A program made the position numbers and the translations under genes. Of a DNA stretch of 64,000 bases, positions 35,778-45,556 are shown piece after piece. How positions within the stretch are numbered: the first letter of the stretch is position 1; every line of letters begins with the position of its first letter. This DNA comes from PFJX01 sp044227325 (GTDB taxonomy: Bacteria > Pseudomonadota > Gammaproteobacteria > Burkholderiales > Thiobacillaceae), in contig JBGAFI010000007.1 in assembly GCA_044227325.1 (NCBI GenBank), positions 161,635-225,634 on the forward strand. Reading direction: 5' to 3'. The notes beneath the pieces are model-generated. The model did no database searches and was not told the origin of the DNA. It worked only from the letters and a program-made list of their open reading frames with translations.

Positions 35778-36335
35778 ATGATTGCCGACATCAAGAAATC
35801 CGCTGAAGACAAGATGAAGAAATCCGTCGAGGCCCTGCGCGCGGACTTCGGCAAGGTACGCACCGGCCGTGCCCACGCGGGCATCCTGGATCACGTCAAG
35901 GTGGACTACTACGGCAACCCGACACCCATCGCCCAGGTCGCCAACATTTCCGTCCTGGATGCCCACACCCTGGGCGTGCAGGTATGGGAAAAGAATCTGG
36001 CGCCAAAGGTGGAAAAGGCCATTCGCGACGCCGACCTGGGGCTCAACCCGGCAAGCATGGGCGACATCATCCGCGTGCCCATGCCGCCGCTGACGGAAGA
36101 GCGCCGCAAGGAGCTGGTCAAGCTGGTGCGCGGCGAGGCGGAGAACGGCAAGGTCGCCATCCGCAACATCCGCCGCGACGCCATCGCCCACCTCAAGGAT
36201 CTGCTCAAGAGCAAGGACATCAGCGAGGACGACGAGCGCCGGGCCCAGGACGATATCCAGAAGCTGACCGACAAATACATCGCCGAGGCGGAAAAACACC
36301 TGGCGGACAAGGAAAAGGATCTGATGGCTGTCTGA
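35778..36335 (+). CDS. frr: Ribosome recycling factor
   Basis: This 185-residue protein of the three-helix tRNA mimic family splits post-termination ribosomes together with EF-G. FGKVRTGRAHAGILDHVKVDYYG and the long helical VRNIRRDA-type stretch (VAIRNIRRDAIAHLKDL) are present. An AGGAGA site precedes the ATG. Confidence 0.96.
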   Translation: MIADIKKSAEDKMKKSVEALRADFGKVRTGRAHAGILDHVKVDYYGNPTPIAQVANISVLDAHTLGVQVWEKNLAPKVEKAIRDADLGLNPASMGDIIRVPMPPLTEERRKELVKLVRGEAENGKVAIRNIRRDAIAHLKDLLKSKDISEDDERRAQDDIQKLTDKYIAEAEKHLADKEKDLMAV

Positions 36336-36358
36336 GGTTAGAGACCAAGTCAGCCACC

Positions 36359-37111
36359 ATGATCAAACGCTTCTTCAGCTCCACGGCGGACATCCCCGAA
36401 TCCGTCGCCATCCCCCGCCATGTCGCCATCATCATGGACGGCAACGGCCGTTGGGCCAAGAAACGCCTCATGCCCCGCGTCGCCGGCCACGCCCAGGGCG
36501 TGGAGCGGGTGCGCGACATGGTCGAGGCCTGCATCGAACGGGGCATCGAGTACCTGACCCTGTTCGCCTTCAGTTCCGAGAACTGGCGCCGTCCCCAGGA
36601 CGAGGTCAACCGTCTCATGGAGCTGTTCGTCATGGCCCTGGAGCGGGAAGTGGAGAAGATGCACCGCAACGGCGTGCGCCTGAAAGTGGTGGGCGATCTT
36701 GGCCGTTTCGACCAGCGCCTGCGCGACCTGATCCGCGAAGGCGAAGCGCGCACCGACGGCAACGAACGCCTCACCCTGAGCATCTGCGCCAACTACGGCG
36801 GCCGCTGGGACATCCTCAACGCGGTGAACACCTGGCGCAGGGAGAATCCCGAGGCGGGCGACATGAGCGAAGCCGACCTCGCCGCCCATCTCACCATGCC
36901 CTTCGCGCCGGAGCCCGATCTGTTCATCCGCACCGGCGGCGAGCAACGCATCAGCAACTTCCTGCTTTGGCAGCTCGCCTATTCCGAGTTGTACTTCACC
37001 GATACGCTGTGGCCGGATTTCGACGGCAAGGCCCTGGACCTGGCCATCGATTCCTACCGCAAGCGCGAGCGCCGCTTCGGCCGCACCAGCGAGCAGCTCC
37101 TTGAGCGTTAA
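36359..37111 (+). CDS. uppS: Undecaprenyl diphosphate synthase
   Basis: This 250-residue cis-prenyltransferase makes the C55 carrier lipid for peptidoglycan and O-antigen. HVAIIMDGNGRWAKKR carries the catalytic Asp, with LFAFSSENWRRP and the C-terminal DLFIRTGGEQRISNFLLWQ substrate-binding segment. The frame is open upstream through frr, but the ATG before IKRFFSST is the right start. The end overlaps cdsA by 11 bases. Confidence 0.95.
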   Translation: MIKRFFSSTADIPESVAIPRHVAIIMDGNGRWAKKRLMPRVAGHAQGVERVRDMVEACIERGIEYLTLFAFSSENWRRPQDEVNRLMELFVMALEREVEKMHRNGVRLKVVGDLGRFDQRLRDLIREGEARTDGNERLTLSICANYGGRWDILNAVNTWRRENPEAGDMSEADLAAHLTMPFAPEPDLFIRTGGEQRISNFLLWQLAYSELYFTDTLWPDFDGKALDLAIDSYRKRERRFGRTSEQLLER

Positions 37112-37892
37112 GACCCGCGTCGTCACGGCCGCGCCGATCATCGCCGGTTTCCTGGCCGCGCTGTATCTGGCTCCCGCCGGGGCTTGGATCGGACTAACCG
37201 GACTGGTGCTGCTGCTCGCCGCCTGGGAGTGGGCGGGCATGGCGGGGCTGGGCCGCTTCCATGGTTTTCTGTACGCCAGCCTGATCTGCGTCGGCAGTCT
37301 GAGCCTCGCGCTGTTGGTGCCCCAGCATCCCGAACCCTATTACCCGGCCCTGGCTTTCTGGCTGCTCGCGCCCATCCTGCTGGCCAAGGCCATTCCGGTG
37401 CGGCCCGCCGCCGTGCACCTGCTGCTGGGCGCCATCATCCTGGTCCCGACCCATCTGGCCATGGTGGGCCTGCGCGGGGAAAGCCCCGATCTGCTGCTGG
37501 TGGTCGTCGGCATCGTCGTCATCGCCGACAGCGCCGCGTATTTCGCCGGCCGCCGCTTCGGCAGGCACAAGCTGGCGCCGTCCATCAGTCCCGGCAAGAC
37601 CTGGGAAGGCGCCGTCGGAGCCTGGCTGGCGGTCACCGTGTACGGACTGGCCGTGCATTTCCTGTCTCCGAATACCTGCGGCATGCAATGCCTGCCCCAG
37701 GTTCTCGCCGCTTTCTGGGCGCTGTTCGGCCTGTCCGTGCTGGGCGATCTGTTCGAGAGCGCGCTCAAGCGCCAGGCCGGCATCAAGGACAGCGGTGACT
37801 TGTTGCCCGGCCACGGCGGCGTGATGGACCGCATCGACAGTCTCACCGCCGTGCTGCCCGCCGCGGCCCTGTTCTGGATATGGCTGAAATGA
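37101..37892 (+). CDS. cdsA: Phosphatidate cytidylyltransferase
   Basis: This 263-residue integral membrane enzyme makes CDP-diacylglycerol for phospholipid synthesis. It has about eight transmembrane helices. The C-terminal signature is SVLGDLFESALKRQAGIKDS and then GDLLPGHGGVMDRIDS. A TTG inside the end of uppS is the only suitable start before the first helix. The gene overlaps dxr at its end. Confidence 0.93.
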   Translation: MSVKTRVVTAAPIIAGFLAALYLAPAGAWIGLTGLVLLLAAWEWAGMAGLGRFHGFLYASLICVGSLSLALLVPQHPEPYYPALAFWLLAPILLAKAIPVRPAAVHLLLGAIILVPTHLAMVGLRGESPDLLLVVVGIVVIADSAAYFAGRRFGRHKLAPSISPGKTWEGAVGAWLAVTVYGLAVHFLSPNTCGMQCLPQVLAAFWALFGLSVLGDLFESALKRQAGIKDSGDLLPGHGGVMDRIDSLTAVLPAAALFWIWLK

Positions 37893-39079
37893 CCGTGCGC
37901 AACCTGACCGTTCTCGGCGCCACCGGCACCATCGGCGTCAACACGCTGGACGTGGTGGCGCGCCATCCCGACCGTTTCCGCGTGGTGGCCCTCACCGGAC
38001 AGAACCAGATCGGCAAGCTGGCCGAGCAATGCCGGCGCTTTCGCCCGCGCTACGCGGTGGTGCTGGACGCGGACAAGGCGGGCGGATTGCGGCGCCTGCT
38101 GGCGGACACGGATACCGAGGTGCTGGTCGGCATGGAGTCCCTGGAGCAGGTGGCGAGCCTGGAAGAAGTGGACAGCGTCATGGCCGCCATCGTCGGCGCC
38201 GCCGGCCTGCGCCCGGCCCTGGCCGCCGCCCGCGCCGGCAAGCGGGTGCTGCTGGCGAACAAGGAAACCCTGGTCATGGCCGGCCGCTTCTTCATGGAAG
38301 CGGTGCGGCAGCACGGCGCCACCCTGCTGCCCATCGACAGCGAGCACAATGCCGTGTACCAGTCCCTGCCCGCCGGCTACGCGGGCGATCCGGCCGCCCA
38401 TGGCGTGCGCCGCATTCTGCTCACCGCGTCCGGCGGCCCGTTCCGCACCCGCGCGCTGGAGACGCTGAAGGACATCACCCCGGAAGAGGCCGTGGCCCAC
38501 CCCAACTGGGTCATGGGCAGGAAGATCTCGGTGGATTCCGCCACCATGATGAACAAGGGCCTCGAGGTCATCGAGGCGCGCTGGCTGTTCGACGCCCGGC
38601 CCGAACAGATCGAGGTGGTCATCCACCCCCAGAGCATCGTCCACAGCATGGTGGAATATCTGGACGGCTCGGTGCTGGCCCAATTATCCAACCCGGACAT
38701 GCGCACGCCCATCGCCCATTCCCTGGCCTATCCGGAACGAGTCGAGGCCGGCGTCAACTGGCTCGATCTGGCCAAGATCGGCACTTTGACATTCGAGTCT
38801 CCCGACCTGCGCCGCTTCCCCTGTCTCGGCCTGGCCTATCAGGCCCTGGCGGCCGGCGGCGCGGTGCCGGCCATCCTCAACGCCGCGAACGAGGAAGCGG
38901 TGGCGGCATTCCTGGATCGGCGCATCGCTTATCTGGAGATCGCGGCGATCCTGGATCGGGTGCTGCAACGCCTGTCCGGGCAGGCCGCCGATTCGCTGGA
39001 TGCTCTGGCGGCGGCCGATGCCGCCGCGCGGCGCGTGGCCCGGGAACTCATCGGCGCCGAATCCGTCAGGCGGGCATGA
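37889..39079 (+). CDS. dxr: 1-deoxy-D-xylulose 5-phosphate reductoisomerase
   Basis: This 396-residue enzyme is the second step of the MEP isoprenoid pathway. It has the NADPH loop GATGTIGVNTLDV and the substrate/metal segments ANKETLVMAG, PIDSEHNAVYQ, SGGPFR and GRKISVDSATMMNKGLE. The ATG forming an ATGA overlap with cdsA was chosen; an ATG three codons upstream is also possible. Its stop overlaps the rseP start. Confidence 0.95.
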   Translation: MTVRNLTVLGATGTIGVNTLDVVARHPDRFRVVALTGQNQIGKLAEQCRRFRPRYAVVLDADKAGGLRRLLADTDTEVLVGMESLEQVASLEEVDSVMAAIVGAAGLRPALAAARAGKRVLLANKETLVMAGRFFMEAVRQHGATLLPIDSEHNAVYQSLPAGYAGDPAAHGVRRILLTASGGPFRTRALETLKDITPEEAVAHPNWVMGRKISVDSATMMNKGLEVIEARWLFDARPEQIEVVIHPQSIVHSMVEYLDGSVLAQLSNPDMRTPIAHSLAYPERVEAGVNWLDLAKIGTLTFESPDLRRFPCLGLAYQALAAGGAVPAILNAANEEAVAAFLDRRIAYLEIAAILDRVLQRLSGQAADSLDALAAADAAARRVARELIGAESVRRA

Positions 39080-40425
39080 CCACCCTCCTCGCCTTCCTGG
39101 CCACGCTCGCCATCCTCATCGTTTTCCATGAGTTCGGCCACTATCTGGTGGCCCGCCTGGCCGGCGTCAAAGTCCTACGTTTTTCGGTAGGTTTCGGCAA
39201 GGTCGTCGGGTGCAAGACAGACCGGCATGGCACGGATTGGGCGCTTTCGGCGATCCCGCTGGGTGGCTACGTGAAGATGCTGGACGAACGCGAGGCGCCG
39301 GTTCCCGAGGCCTTGCTGGGACAGGCTTTCAATCGCAAACCGGTCACCGCGCGCATGGCCATCGTCGTGGCCGGCCCCCTGGCCAATTTCCTGCTCGCGA
39401 TCCTCTTGTTCTGGGCCTTGTTCATGGTCGGCGTGCCCGTGCTCAAGCCCGTGCTGGGCGAGCCGCCCGCCGGCACGCCGGCGGCCGTGGCGGGTATCCG
39501 TTCCGGCGAGACGGTGGTGTCCGTCGCCGGCGAGACGGTGGAAAGCTTCCAGGATCTGCATTGGCTGGTGCTCAAGCACGCCATCGGCCAGGACAGCCTG
39601 CGCGTGGAAACCGTCGACGCGGGCAACCACTTCAACGAGCGCGGTCTCAACGTTCCCAGCGAGGATGAATCGTTCGAACAAGCGCCCCTGAAAGTGCTGG
39701 GACTGGTGCGTTACCTGCCGCCCATCGCGCCCGTGCTGGGAGAAATCGGACAAGACGGCGTCGCCGCCCGCGCGGGGCTCCTGTCCGGCGACCGTATCCG
39801 CGGCATCGACGGCAAGGCCATCGGTGAATGGGAACAGGTCATCGCGGCGGTCCGGGCGGCGCCAGGCACGCCCCTGCGCTTCCAGATCGAACGCCGGGGA
39901 GAGGCGCGGGAATTCACCCTGATACCGGAATCCGTTGAGAGCGAAAGCAAACGCATCGGTCGCATCGGCGCCGGTCCCCGAATCGATCCAGAAGCCATGG
40001 ACCAATACCTGGGGGAAGCCCGCTATGGCCCGGTCGAAGCCCTGTCCAGAGCGGTATCGCGCACCTGGGATCTGTCCGCTTTCAGCCTGGAGATGCTGGG
40101 CCGCATGCTGGTCGGCCAGGTCTCGATCAAGAACCTGTCCGGCCCCATCACCATCGCCGACTACGCGGGCCAGTCGGCGGAAAGCGGTTTGGCCTCCTTC
40201 GTCGCGTTCCTCGCCCTGGTCAGCGTCAGCCTCGGCGTGCTCAATCTGCTGCCCGTTCCATTACTGGATGGGGGGCACTTGCTGTATTATTTCGCGGAAT
40301 TTTTCACTGGCAGGCCGGTTTCCGAGCACGTTCAGGAAATCGGCCAGAAAATCGGCATCGGCCTTCTGTCCCTGCTCATGTTCTTCGCCCTTTTCAACGA
40401 CCTACAGCGACTCTTCGTCGGGTGA
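39076..40425 (+). CDS. rseP: Site-2 metalloprotease RseP
   Basis: This 449-residue inner-membrane zinc protease cleaves RseA within the membrane to release sigma-E. It has HEFGH at about residues 18-22 in the first helix, two PDZ domains, and the second active-site segment LLPVPLLDGGHLLYY near residue 390. The ATG overlaps the dxr stop; the longer open frame over dxr is a shadow. The link to bamA directly downstream is conserved and fits the envelope-stress pathway. Confidence 0.95.
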   Translation: MTTLLAFLATLAILIVFHEFGHYLVARLAGVKVLRFSVGFGKVVGCKTDRHGTDWALSAIPLGGYVKMLDEREAPVPEALLGQAFNRKPVTARMAIVVAGPLANFLLAILLFWALFMVGVPVLKPVLGEPPAGTPAAVAGIRSGETVVSVAGETVESFQDLHWLVLKHAIGQDSLRVETVDAGNHFNERGLNVPSEDESFEQAPLKVLGLVRYLPPIAPVLGEIGQDGVAARAGLLSGDRIRGIDGKAIGEWEQVIAAVRAAPGTPLRFQIERRGEAREFTLIPESVESESKRIGRIGAGPRIDPEAMDQYLGEARYGPVEALSRAVSRTWDLSAFSLEMLGRMLVGQVSIKNLSGPITIADYAGQSAESGLASFVAFLALVSVSLGVLNLLPVPLLDGGHLLYYFAEFFTGRPVSEHVQEIGQKIGIGLLSLLMFFALFNDLQRLFVG

Positions 40426-40433
40426 CCGCTTCC

Positions 40434-42758
40434 ATGTTTTCCTTCCGCCCCAGCTTGTTGGCTCTCGCCTTGTTCGCCGCTCAGGCTCATGCCTTCGAGC
40501 CGTTCCAGATCAAGGACATCCGTGTCGAAGGCATCCAGCGCACCGAGGCTGGCACCGTGTTCAGCTATCTGCCGGTCAAGGTCGGCGAAACCCTGACTCC
40601 GGAAAAAGCCTCCGAGGCCATCAAAGCCCTGTATGCGACGGGTTTCTTCAAGGATGTGCACCTGGAAACCAGCAACGACGTGCTCATCGTCAATGTGGAA
40701 GAACGTCCTGGCATCGCCAGCGTCGATTTCACAGGCATGAAGGAGTTTTCCAAAGAGGATATGCAGAAGGGCCTGAAGGAACTGGGCCTGGCCGAAGGCC
40801 GCATTCTGGACAAATCCCTGCTGGACAAGGCGGAGCAGGAACTCAAGCGCCAGTATTTCAACCGCGGCTTGTACGCGGTCCAGATCAAGGCCACGACGAC
40901 GCCCCTGGAACGCAACCGGGTCGCGGTCAATTTCGACGTGACGGAGGGCGAGGTCGCCAAGATTCGCGCCATCAACATCGTCGGCGCCAAGGTCATGAAG
41001 GAGAAGGACCTGCTCAAGCTGTTCAATCTGAGCACGCCCGGCTGGATGACCTGGTGGACCAAGAACGACCAGTACTCGAAGCAGAAGCTCGCGGGCGATC
41101 TGGAGACCCTGCGCTCCCATTACCTGAACCAGGGCTATCTGGAGTTCGCCATCGAGTCGACCCAGGTCTCCATCACCCCGGACAAGAAAGACATCTACAT
41201 CACCATCAACGTCAACGAAGGTGAGAAATACACCGTCTCCGAGTTCCGTCTGGCCGGCGATCTGCCGGTCCCCGAAGAGGAATTGAAGAAGCTGATCACC
41301 CTGAAGCCGGGCGACGAATTTTCCCGGGAGAAGCTGAACGAATCCACCAAGAAGATCGGCGACCGCTTGGGCAACGACGGTTACGCTTTCGCCAACGTCA
41401 ATGCCGCGCCGGAAATCGACAAGGAGAAACACAGCGCGAGTTTCACCTTCCTGGTGGATCCGGGCCGCAAGGTCTATGTGCGCCGCGTCAATGTGAACGG
41501 CAACACCCGCACCAAGGACGAGGTGGTGCGCCGCGAAATGCGGCAACTGGAAGGCGGCTGGTATGCCGCGGACAAGATCAACCGTTCCCGCGAAAGGGTC
41601 GAGCGGCTGGGGTTCTTCAAGGAAACCACGGTCGAGACCCCGCCGGTCACCGGCACCACGGATCAAGTCGACGTCAACGTCAACGTCACCGAGCAGCCCA
41701 CCGGCAACATCCTGCTGGGTGCGGGTTTCTCCAGCTCGGACGGCCTGATCCTGTCCGGCTCGATATCCCAGAACAACCTGTTCGGCACCGGCAACCGTTT
41801 GTCCGTCCAGATGAACAGCGGCAGCGTGAACAAGGTTTACGCCCTTTCGTTCACCAACCCCTATTTCACCCAGGATGGCGTCAGCCTGGGCTACGACCTG
41901 TACAAGAAGGACGTGGATACTTCCAGCCTGAACGCGGTGGTGGATTACACCACCTCCACGACCGGACTCGGAATGCGTGTCGGCGTGCCCATCACCGAAC
42001 TGGACACGGTGAATTTCGGTGCTGCCTATGAGGAGGTCAAGCTCGATCTGACCTCCACCGCGCCCACGGTCTACCAGAATTTCGCCACCAGTTATGGCGG
42101 CACAATCAATGGCGTCACGACGAACACGCTACGCTTGGAAGCCGGCTGGGCACGGGATACCCGGGACAGCCTGCTCTACCCCACCAAGGGAAGCTACCAA
42201 AGGGTGTTCGCCGAAGTCGGCACTCCCCTGGGCGACTTCAACTACTACAAGCTGAATTACCAATACCAGTGGCTGAAACCCCTGTCGCGCAAAGTCAGCC
42301 TGATGTTGAACGGGGAACTCGGTATCGGCGGCGGGTATAGCGGCAAGAGCGTGCCCTTGTTCCGCAACTTCTTCGCCGGCGGCATCGGCTCGGTGCGCGG
42401 CTTCGATTCCGGCGCCATCGGTCCCAAGGCCATCAACTCCGCTTCCAGCACATTCTCCATCGGCGGGGAAAAACGCATCGTCGGCAATGCCGAGTTGCTG
42501 TTCCCCTTCCCGGGCATGGGCAACGATCGTTCCGTGCGGCTGTCCACCTTCCTGGACATCGGCGCGGTCGCCGGTCCCGACGACTATCTCGGCCGCTACA
42601 AGACGCTGTCCGTGTCGGATATGCGCTACTCCGTCGGTCTGGCCGTGACCTGGTACTCGCCCATGGGCCCCATCAAGCTGTCCCTGGCCAAACCACTGAA
42701 TGCCGCCACCGACGACAAGGAACAGATGTTCCAATTCCAACTCGGCAATGTGTTCTGA
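40434..42758 (+). CDS. bamA: Outer membrane protein assembly factor BamA
   Basis: This 774-residue protein has a signal peptide (MFSFRPSLLALALFAAQAHA), five POTRA repeats (first: FQIKDIRVEGIQRTEAGTVF) and a 16-strand barrel. It inserts beta-barrel proteins into the outer membrane. The conserved barrel segment VRGFDSGAIGP (loop 6 VRGF) is present, and it ends in a terminal aromatic strand FQFQLGNVF. A GTG four codons upstream, overlapping rseP, is an alternative start. Confidence 0.96.
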   Translation: MFSFRPSLLALALFAAQAHAFEPFQIKDIRVEGIQRTEAGTVFSYLPVKVGETLTPEKASEAIKALYATGFFKDVHLETSNDVLIVNVEERPGIASVDFTGMKEFSKEDMQKGLKELGLAEGRILDKSLLDKAEQELKRQYFNRGLYAVQIKATTTPLERNRVAVNFDVTEGEVAKIRAINIVGAKVMKEKDLLKLFNLSTPGWMTWWTKNDQYSKQKLAGDLETLRSHYLNQGYLEFAIESTQVSITPDKKDIYITINVNEGEKYTVSEFRLAGDLPVPEEELKKLITLKPGDEFSREKLNESTKKIGDRLGNDGYAFANVNAAPEIDKEKHSASFTFLVDPGRKVYVRRVNVNGNTRTKDEVVRREMRQLEGGWYAADKINRSRERVERLGFFKETTVETPPVTGTTDQVDVNVNVTEQPTGNILLGAGFSSSDGLILSGSISQNNLFGTGNRLSVQMNSGSVNKVYALSFTNPYFTQDGVSLGYDLYKKDVDTSSLNAVVDYTTSTTGLGMRVGVPITELDTVNFGAAYEEVKLDLTSTAPTVYQNFATSYGGTINGVTTNTLRLEAGWARDTRDSLLYPTKGSYQRVFAEVGTPLGDFNYYKLNYQYQWLKPLSRKVSLMLNGELGIGGGYSGKSVPLFRNFFAGGIGSVRGFDSGAIGPKAINSASSTFSIGGEKRIVGNAELLFPFPGMGNDRSVRLSTFLDIGAVAGPDDYLGRYKTLSVSDMRYSVGLAVTWYSPMGPIKLSLAKPLNAATDDKEQMFQFQLGNVF

Positions 42759-42772
42759 CAAGGAGTTATGCC

Positions 42773-43261
42773 TTGAAACGTGTCTTTTTTCTGCTTTTCT
42801 GCTTCGCCCTCCCCGCCGCCGCGCAAACCGCCGACTTGAAGATCGGTTTCGTCAACACGGAAAAGGTATTCCGGGATTCCCAGCTTGCCGTCAAGGCGCA
42901 AAAGAAACTGGAAAAGGAGTTTTCCAGCCGCGACCAGGAACTCCAGAAGATGGTCAAGCAAGCCAAGGATCTCCAAGCCGTTCTTGAAAAGGAAGGCTTG
43001 ACCATGTCCGAGACCGACAGGAACAAGAAGCAAAAGGATCTGGCCAACATCACCCGCGACATCCAGCATGCCCAGAGGGAGTTCCGGGAAGACCTGAACC
43101 AGCGCAAGAACGAGGAGTTCACCAGCGTCCAGGACCGCGCCCGCAAGGCGATACTCGAGATCGCCGAGAAAGAGAAATTCGATCTCATCCTGGAAAACGT
43201 GGTGTATGCCAGCCCCAAGGTGGATATCACCGACCGAGTCCTGAAGTCCCTCGACCGCTGA
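42773..43261 (+). CDS. skp: Periplasmic chaperone Skp (OmpH family)
   Basis: This 162-residue protein has a signal peptide (MKRVFFLLFCFALPAAAQTA), then IGFVNTEKVFRDS and a long coiled coil forming the tentacles that hold unfolded outer membrane proteins. It starts with TTG: AAGGAG is six to seven bases upstream. An ATG five bases before the TTG is out of frame and stops after two codons. It lies directly after bamA, as in most Proteobacteria. Confidence 0.92.
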   Translation: MKRVFFLLFCFALPAAAQTADLKIGFVNTEKVFRDSQLAVKAQKKLEKEFSSRDQELQKMVKQAKDLQAVLEKEGLTMSETDRNKKQKDLANITRDIQHAQREFREDLNQRKNEEFTSVQDRARKAILEIAEKEKFDLILENVVYASPKVDITDRVLKSLDR

Positions 43262-43267
43262 GCGCGC

Positions 43268-44311
43268 ATGCCCGTCCTGACGCTGGCCGACTTGCAGGCT
43301 CGCCTGGGCGGGGTCATCCGGGGCGACGCCTCGGTGCGCTTGAGCGGTGCGGCTTCGTTGGCGCATGCCGGACCGGAGCAACTCGGCTTTCTTCTTGGCG
43401 GCAAATATCTAGGCCAGGCCGCCGCATCCCGCGCCGGCGCATTGATCGTCCCGGAAGGGCTGGACACCGCGTCCCTGCGCCAGGCCTGCCTGGTCGTGGC
43501 CAATCCCCATGCCGTCTTCGCCCAAGCCTTGGCCATGCTGCATCCGGAACCCGGCCTGCCGGCCGGCATCCATCCCGCCGCGACCATCGCCGCGGATGCT
43601 GAAATCGATGCGGAAGCACGCATCGGCCCCGGCGTGGTGGTCTGCGCCGGCGCCCGCGTCGACGCGGGCAGTGTCATCCACGCGGGCTGCGTCATCGGCC
43701 CCGGCGCCCGTATCGGCCGGGACTGCCTCCTGCATCCCCGTGTCGTCGTCCAGCACGGCTGCGTCATCGGCGACCGCGTGATCCTGCATCCGGGCTGTGT
43801 CATCGGCGCGGACGGTTTCGGCCTGGCCTGGGAGAAGGATCCGGCGCCGGGGCGCTGGTCCAAGGTGCCGCAGGTGGGGCGCGTCATCCTGGAGGACGAC
43901 GTGGAGGTCGGCGCCAACACCACCATCGACCGGGGCGCCCTGGACGACACGGTGATCGAACAAGGCGCGAAGCTGGACAACCAGATCCAGGTCGCCCACA
44001 ACTGCCGTGTCGGCCGCCATACCGCCATCGCCGCCTGCGCGGGCATCGCCGGCAGCGCGAAGATCGGCGCCTACTGCCAAATCGGCGGCGCCGCGTTGAT
44101 CCTCGGCCACATCGACATCTGCGACCGGGTCACCGTCTCCGCCGGTACCTTCGTGACCAAGGACATCAAGGAATCCGGCACCTATACCTCGGTTCTGCCG
44201 TTCATGCGCCACGAGGACTGGTTGCGCAACGCCGCCCATCTGCGCCATCTGGACAAGTGGGCGGGGCGGATCAAAACACTGGAAAAACTGCTCAAGAAGG
44301 AAGAAGACTGA
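43268..44311 (+). CDS. lpxD: UDP-3-O-acylglucosamine N-acyltransferase
   Basis: This 347-residue left-handed beta-helix acyltransferase performs the third step of lipid A synthesis. It has an N-terminal uridine-binding domain, hexapeptide repeats from about residue 100 (GIHPAATIAADAEI onward), catalytic-site region DNQIQVAHNCRVG, and a C-terminal helix that is rich in Lys. The stop overlaps the fabZ ATG. Confidence 0.95.
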   Translation: MPVLTLADLQARLGGVIRGDASVRLSGAASLAHAGPEQLGFLLGGKYLGQAAASRAGALIVPEGLDTASLRQACLVVANPHAVFAQALAMLHPEPGLPAGIHPAATIAADAEIDAEARIGPGVVVCAGARVDAGSVIHAGCVIGPGARIGRDCLLHPRVVVQHGCVIGDRVILHPGCVIGADGFGLAWEKDPAPGRWSKVPQVGRVILEDDVEVGANTTIDRGALDDTVIEQGAKLDNQIQVAHNCRVGRHTAIAACAGIAGSAKIGAYCQIGGAALILGHIDICDRVTVSAGTFVTKDIKESGTYTSVLPFMRHEDWLRNAAHLRHLDKWAGRIKTLEKLLKKEED

Positions 44312-44769
44312 TGGAAGCGAACGACAGCGGCATGGACATCACCCAGATCATGAAATACCTGCCCCACCGCTATCCCTTCCTGCTGGTGGATCGGGTGTTG
44401 GAACTGGTGCCCAATGAACGCGTGGTGGCGATCAAGAACGTGACGATGAACGAACCCTATTTCCCGGGTCATTTTCCCCATCATCCTGTCATGCCCGGGG
44501 TGCTGATGATAGAAGCGCTGGCCCAGACCGCCGGCCTGCTGGCCTTCAAAAGCGCGGGCAAGGAAGTCAACGACAACTCCGTGATCTATTTCGTCGGCAT
44601 CGATGGCGCGCGCTTCAAGCGTCCCGTCGTGCCGGGAGACCGGATACGCATGGAAGCCACCATACTGCGCCACACCCGGGGCATCTGGAAATTCGCCGCG
44701 AAGGCGACCGTGGACGGCCAGCTGGCCTGCGAGGCCGAGTTGATGTGCACATTGAAAGAACTGGACTGA
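44311..44769 (+). CDS. fabZ: 3-hydroxyacyl-ACP dehydratase FabZ
   Basis: This 152-residue hot-dog-fold enzyme dehydrates 3-hydroxyacyl-ACP in fatty acid elongation. LPHRYPFLLVDRVLEL and the catalytic His in PGHFPHHPVMPGVLMIEALAQ are present. The start chosen overlaps the lpxD stop; an ATG seven codons in (before DITQIMK) is an alternative. It sits in the usual lpxD-fabZ-lpxA order, which balances fatty acid and lipid A synthesis. Confidence 0.95.
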   Translation: MEANDSGMDITQIMKYLPHRYPFLLVDRVLELVPNERVVAIKNVTMNEPYFPGHFPHHPVMPGVLMIEALAQTAGLLAFKSAGKEVNDNSVIYFVGIDGARFKRPVVPGDRIRMEATILRHTRGIWKFAAKATVDGQLACEAELMCTLKELD

Positions 44770-44773
44770 GACC

Positions 44774-45550
44774 ATGTCCGCGATCCATCCCACCGCCATC
44801 GTCCATCCCGGCGCCCGGCTGGGCAAGGATGTGGAGATCGGCGCCTACAGCCTGGTCGGCGAGCACGTCGAGGTCGGCGACGGCACCCGCGTCGGGCCCC
44901 ATGTGGTGATCGCCGGGCACACCCGCATCGGCGCGGCCAACCGCATCTTCCAGTTCTGCTCCATCGGCGAGGAGCCCCAGGACAAGAAGTACGCCGGCGA
45001 GCCCACCCGCCTGGAAATCGGCGACCACAACGTGATCAGGGAGTTCTGCACCTTCAACCTGGGTACCGCCCAGGACACCGGCGTCACCCGCATGGGCGAT
45101 CACAACTGGATCATGGCCTATGTCCATATCGCCCACGATTGCGAGGTGGGCAACCATACCGTTTTCGCCAACAACGCCACCCTGGCCGGTCACGTCCACA
45201 TCGGCGACCACGCGATCCTGGGCGGCTTCACCGGCGTGCACCAGTTCTGTCGGGTGGGCGCCCACGTCATCACCGGCATCGCCTCGGTGGTGCGTCAGGA
45301 CGTTCCGCCTTTCCTGACCGTCGCCGGCAATCCCCTGGCCCCCCACGGCGTCAATTCGGAAGGGCTGAAGCGGCGCGGTTTCTCCCCGGAAGCGCTGGCC
45401 GGACTCAAGCGCGCCTACAAGACCCTCTACAAGTCCGGCCTTTCCCTCGCCGATGCGCAGGCAGCCATCGCCGCCGAGGCGGAGAATGTGCCCGAACTCC
45501 AGCCCTTGGCGGACTTCCTGGCGACCTCCGGACGCGGGATCGTGCGGTGA
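44774..45550 (+). CDS. lpxA: UDP-N-acetylglucosamine acyltransferase
   Basis: This 258-residue left-handed beta-helix enzyme catalyses the first step of lipid A synthesis. Hexapeptide repeats start at the N-terminus (IHPTAIVHPGARLGKDVEIG); the catalytic His region is MAYVHIAHDCEVGN, and the acyl ruler segment VHQFCRVGAH follows. The C-terminal helical part includes SEGLKRRGFSPE. Length is normal. Confidence 0.96.
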   Translation: MSAIHPTAIVHPGARLGKDVEIGAYSLVGEHVEVGDGTRVGPHVVIAGHTRIGAANRIFQFCSIGEEPQDKKYAGEPTRLEIGDHNVIREFCTFNLGTAQDTGVTRMGDHNWIMAYVHIAHDCEVGNHTVFANNATLAGHVHIGDHAILGGFTGVHQFCRVGAHVITGIASVVRQDVPPFLTVAGNPLAPHGVNSEGLKRRGFSPEALAGLKRAYKTLYKSGLSLADAQAAIAAEAENVPELQPLADFLATSGRGIVR

Positions 45551-45556
45551 GGCCGA

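Noticed and set aside
33879..36299. 806-codon antisense frame across rpsB, tsf, pyrH and frr
   Set aside because: It spans several well-identified genes on the opposite strand, so it is a composition artefact.
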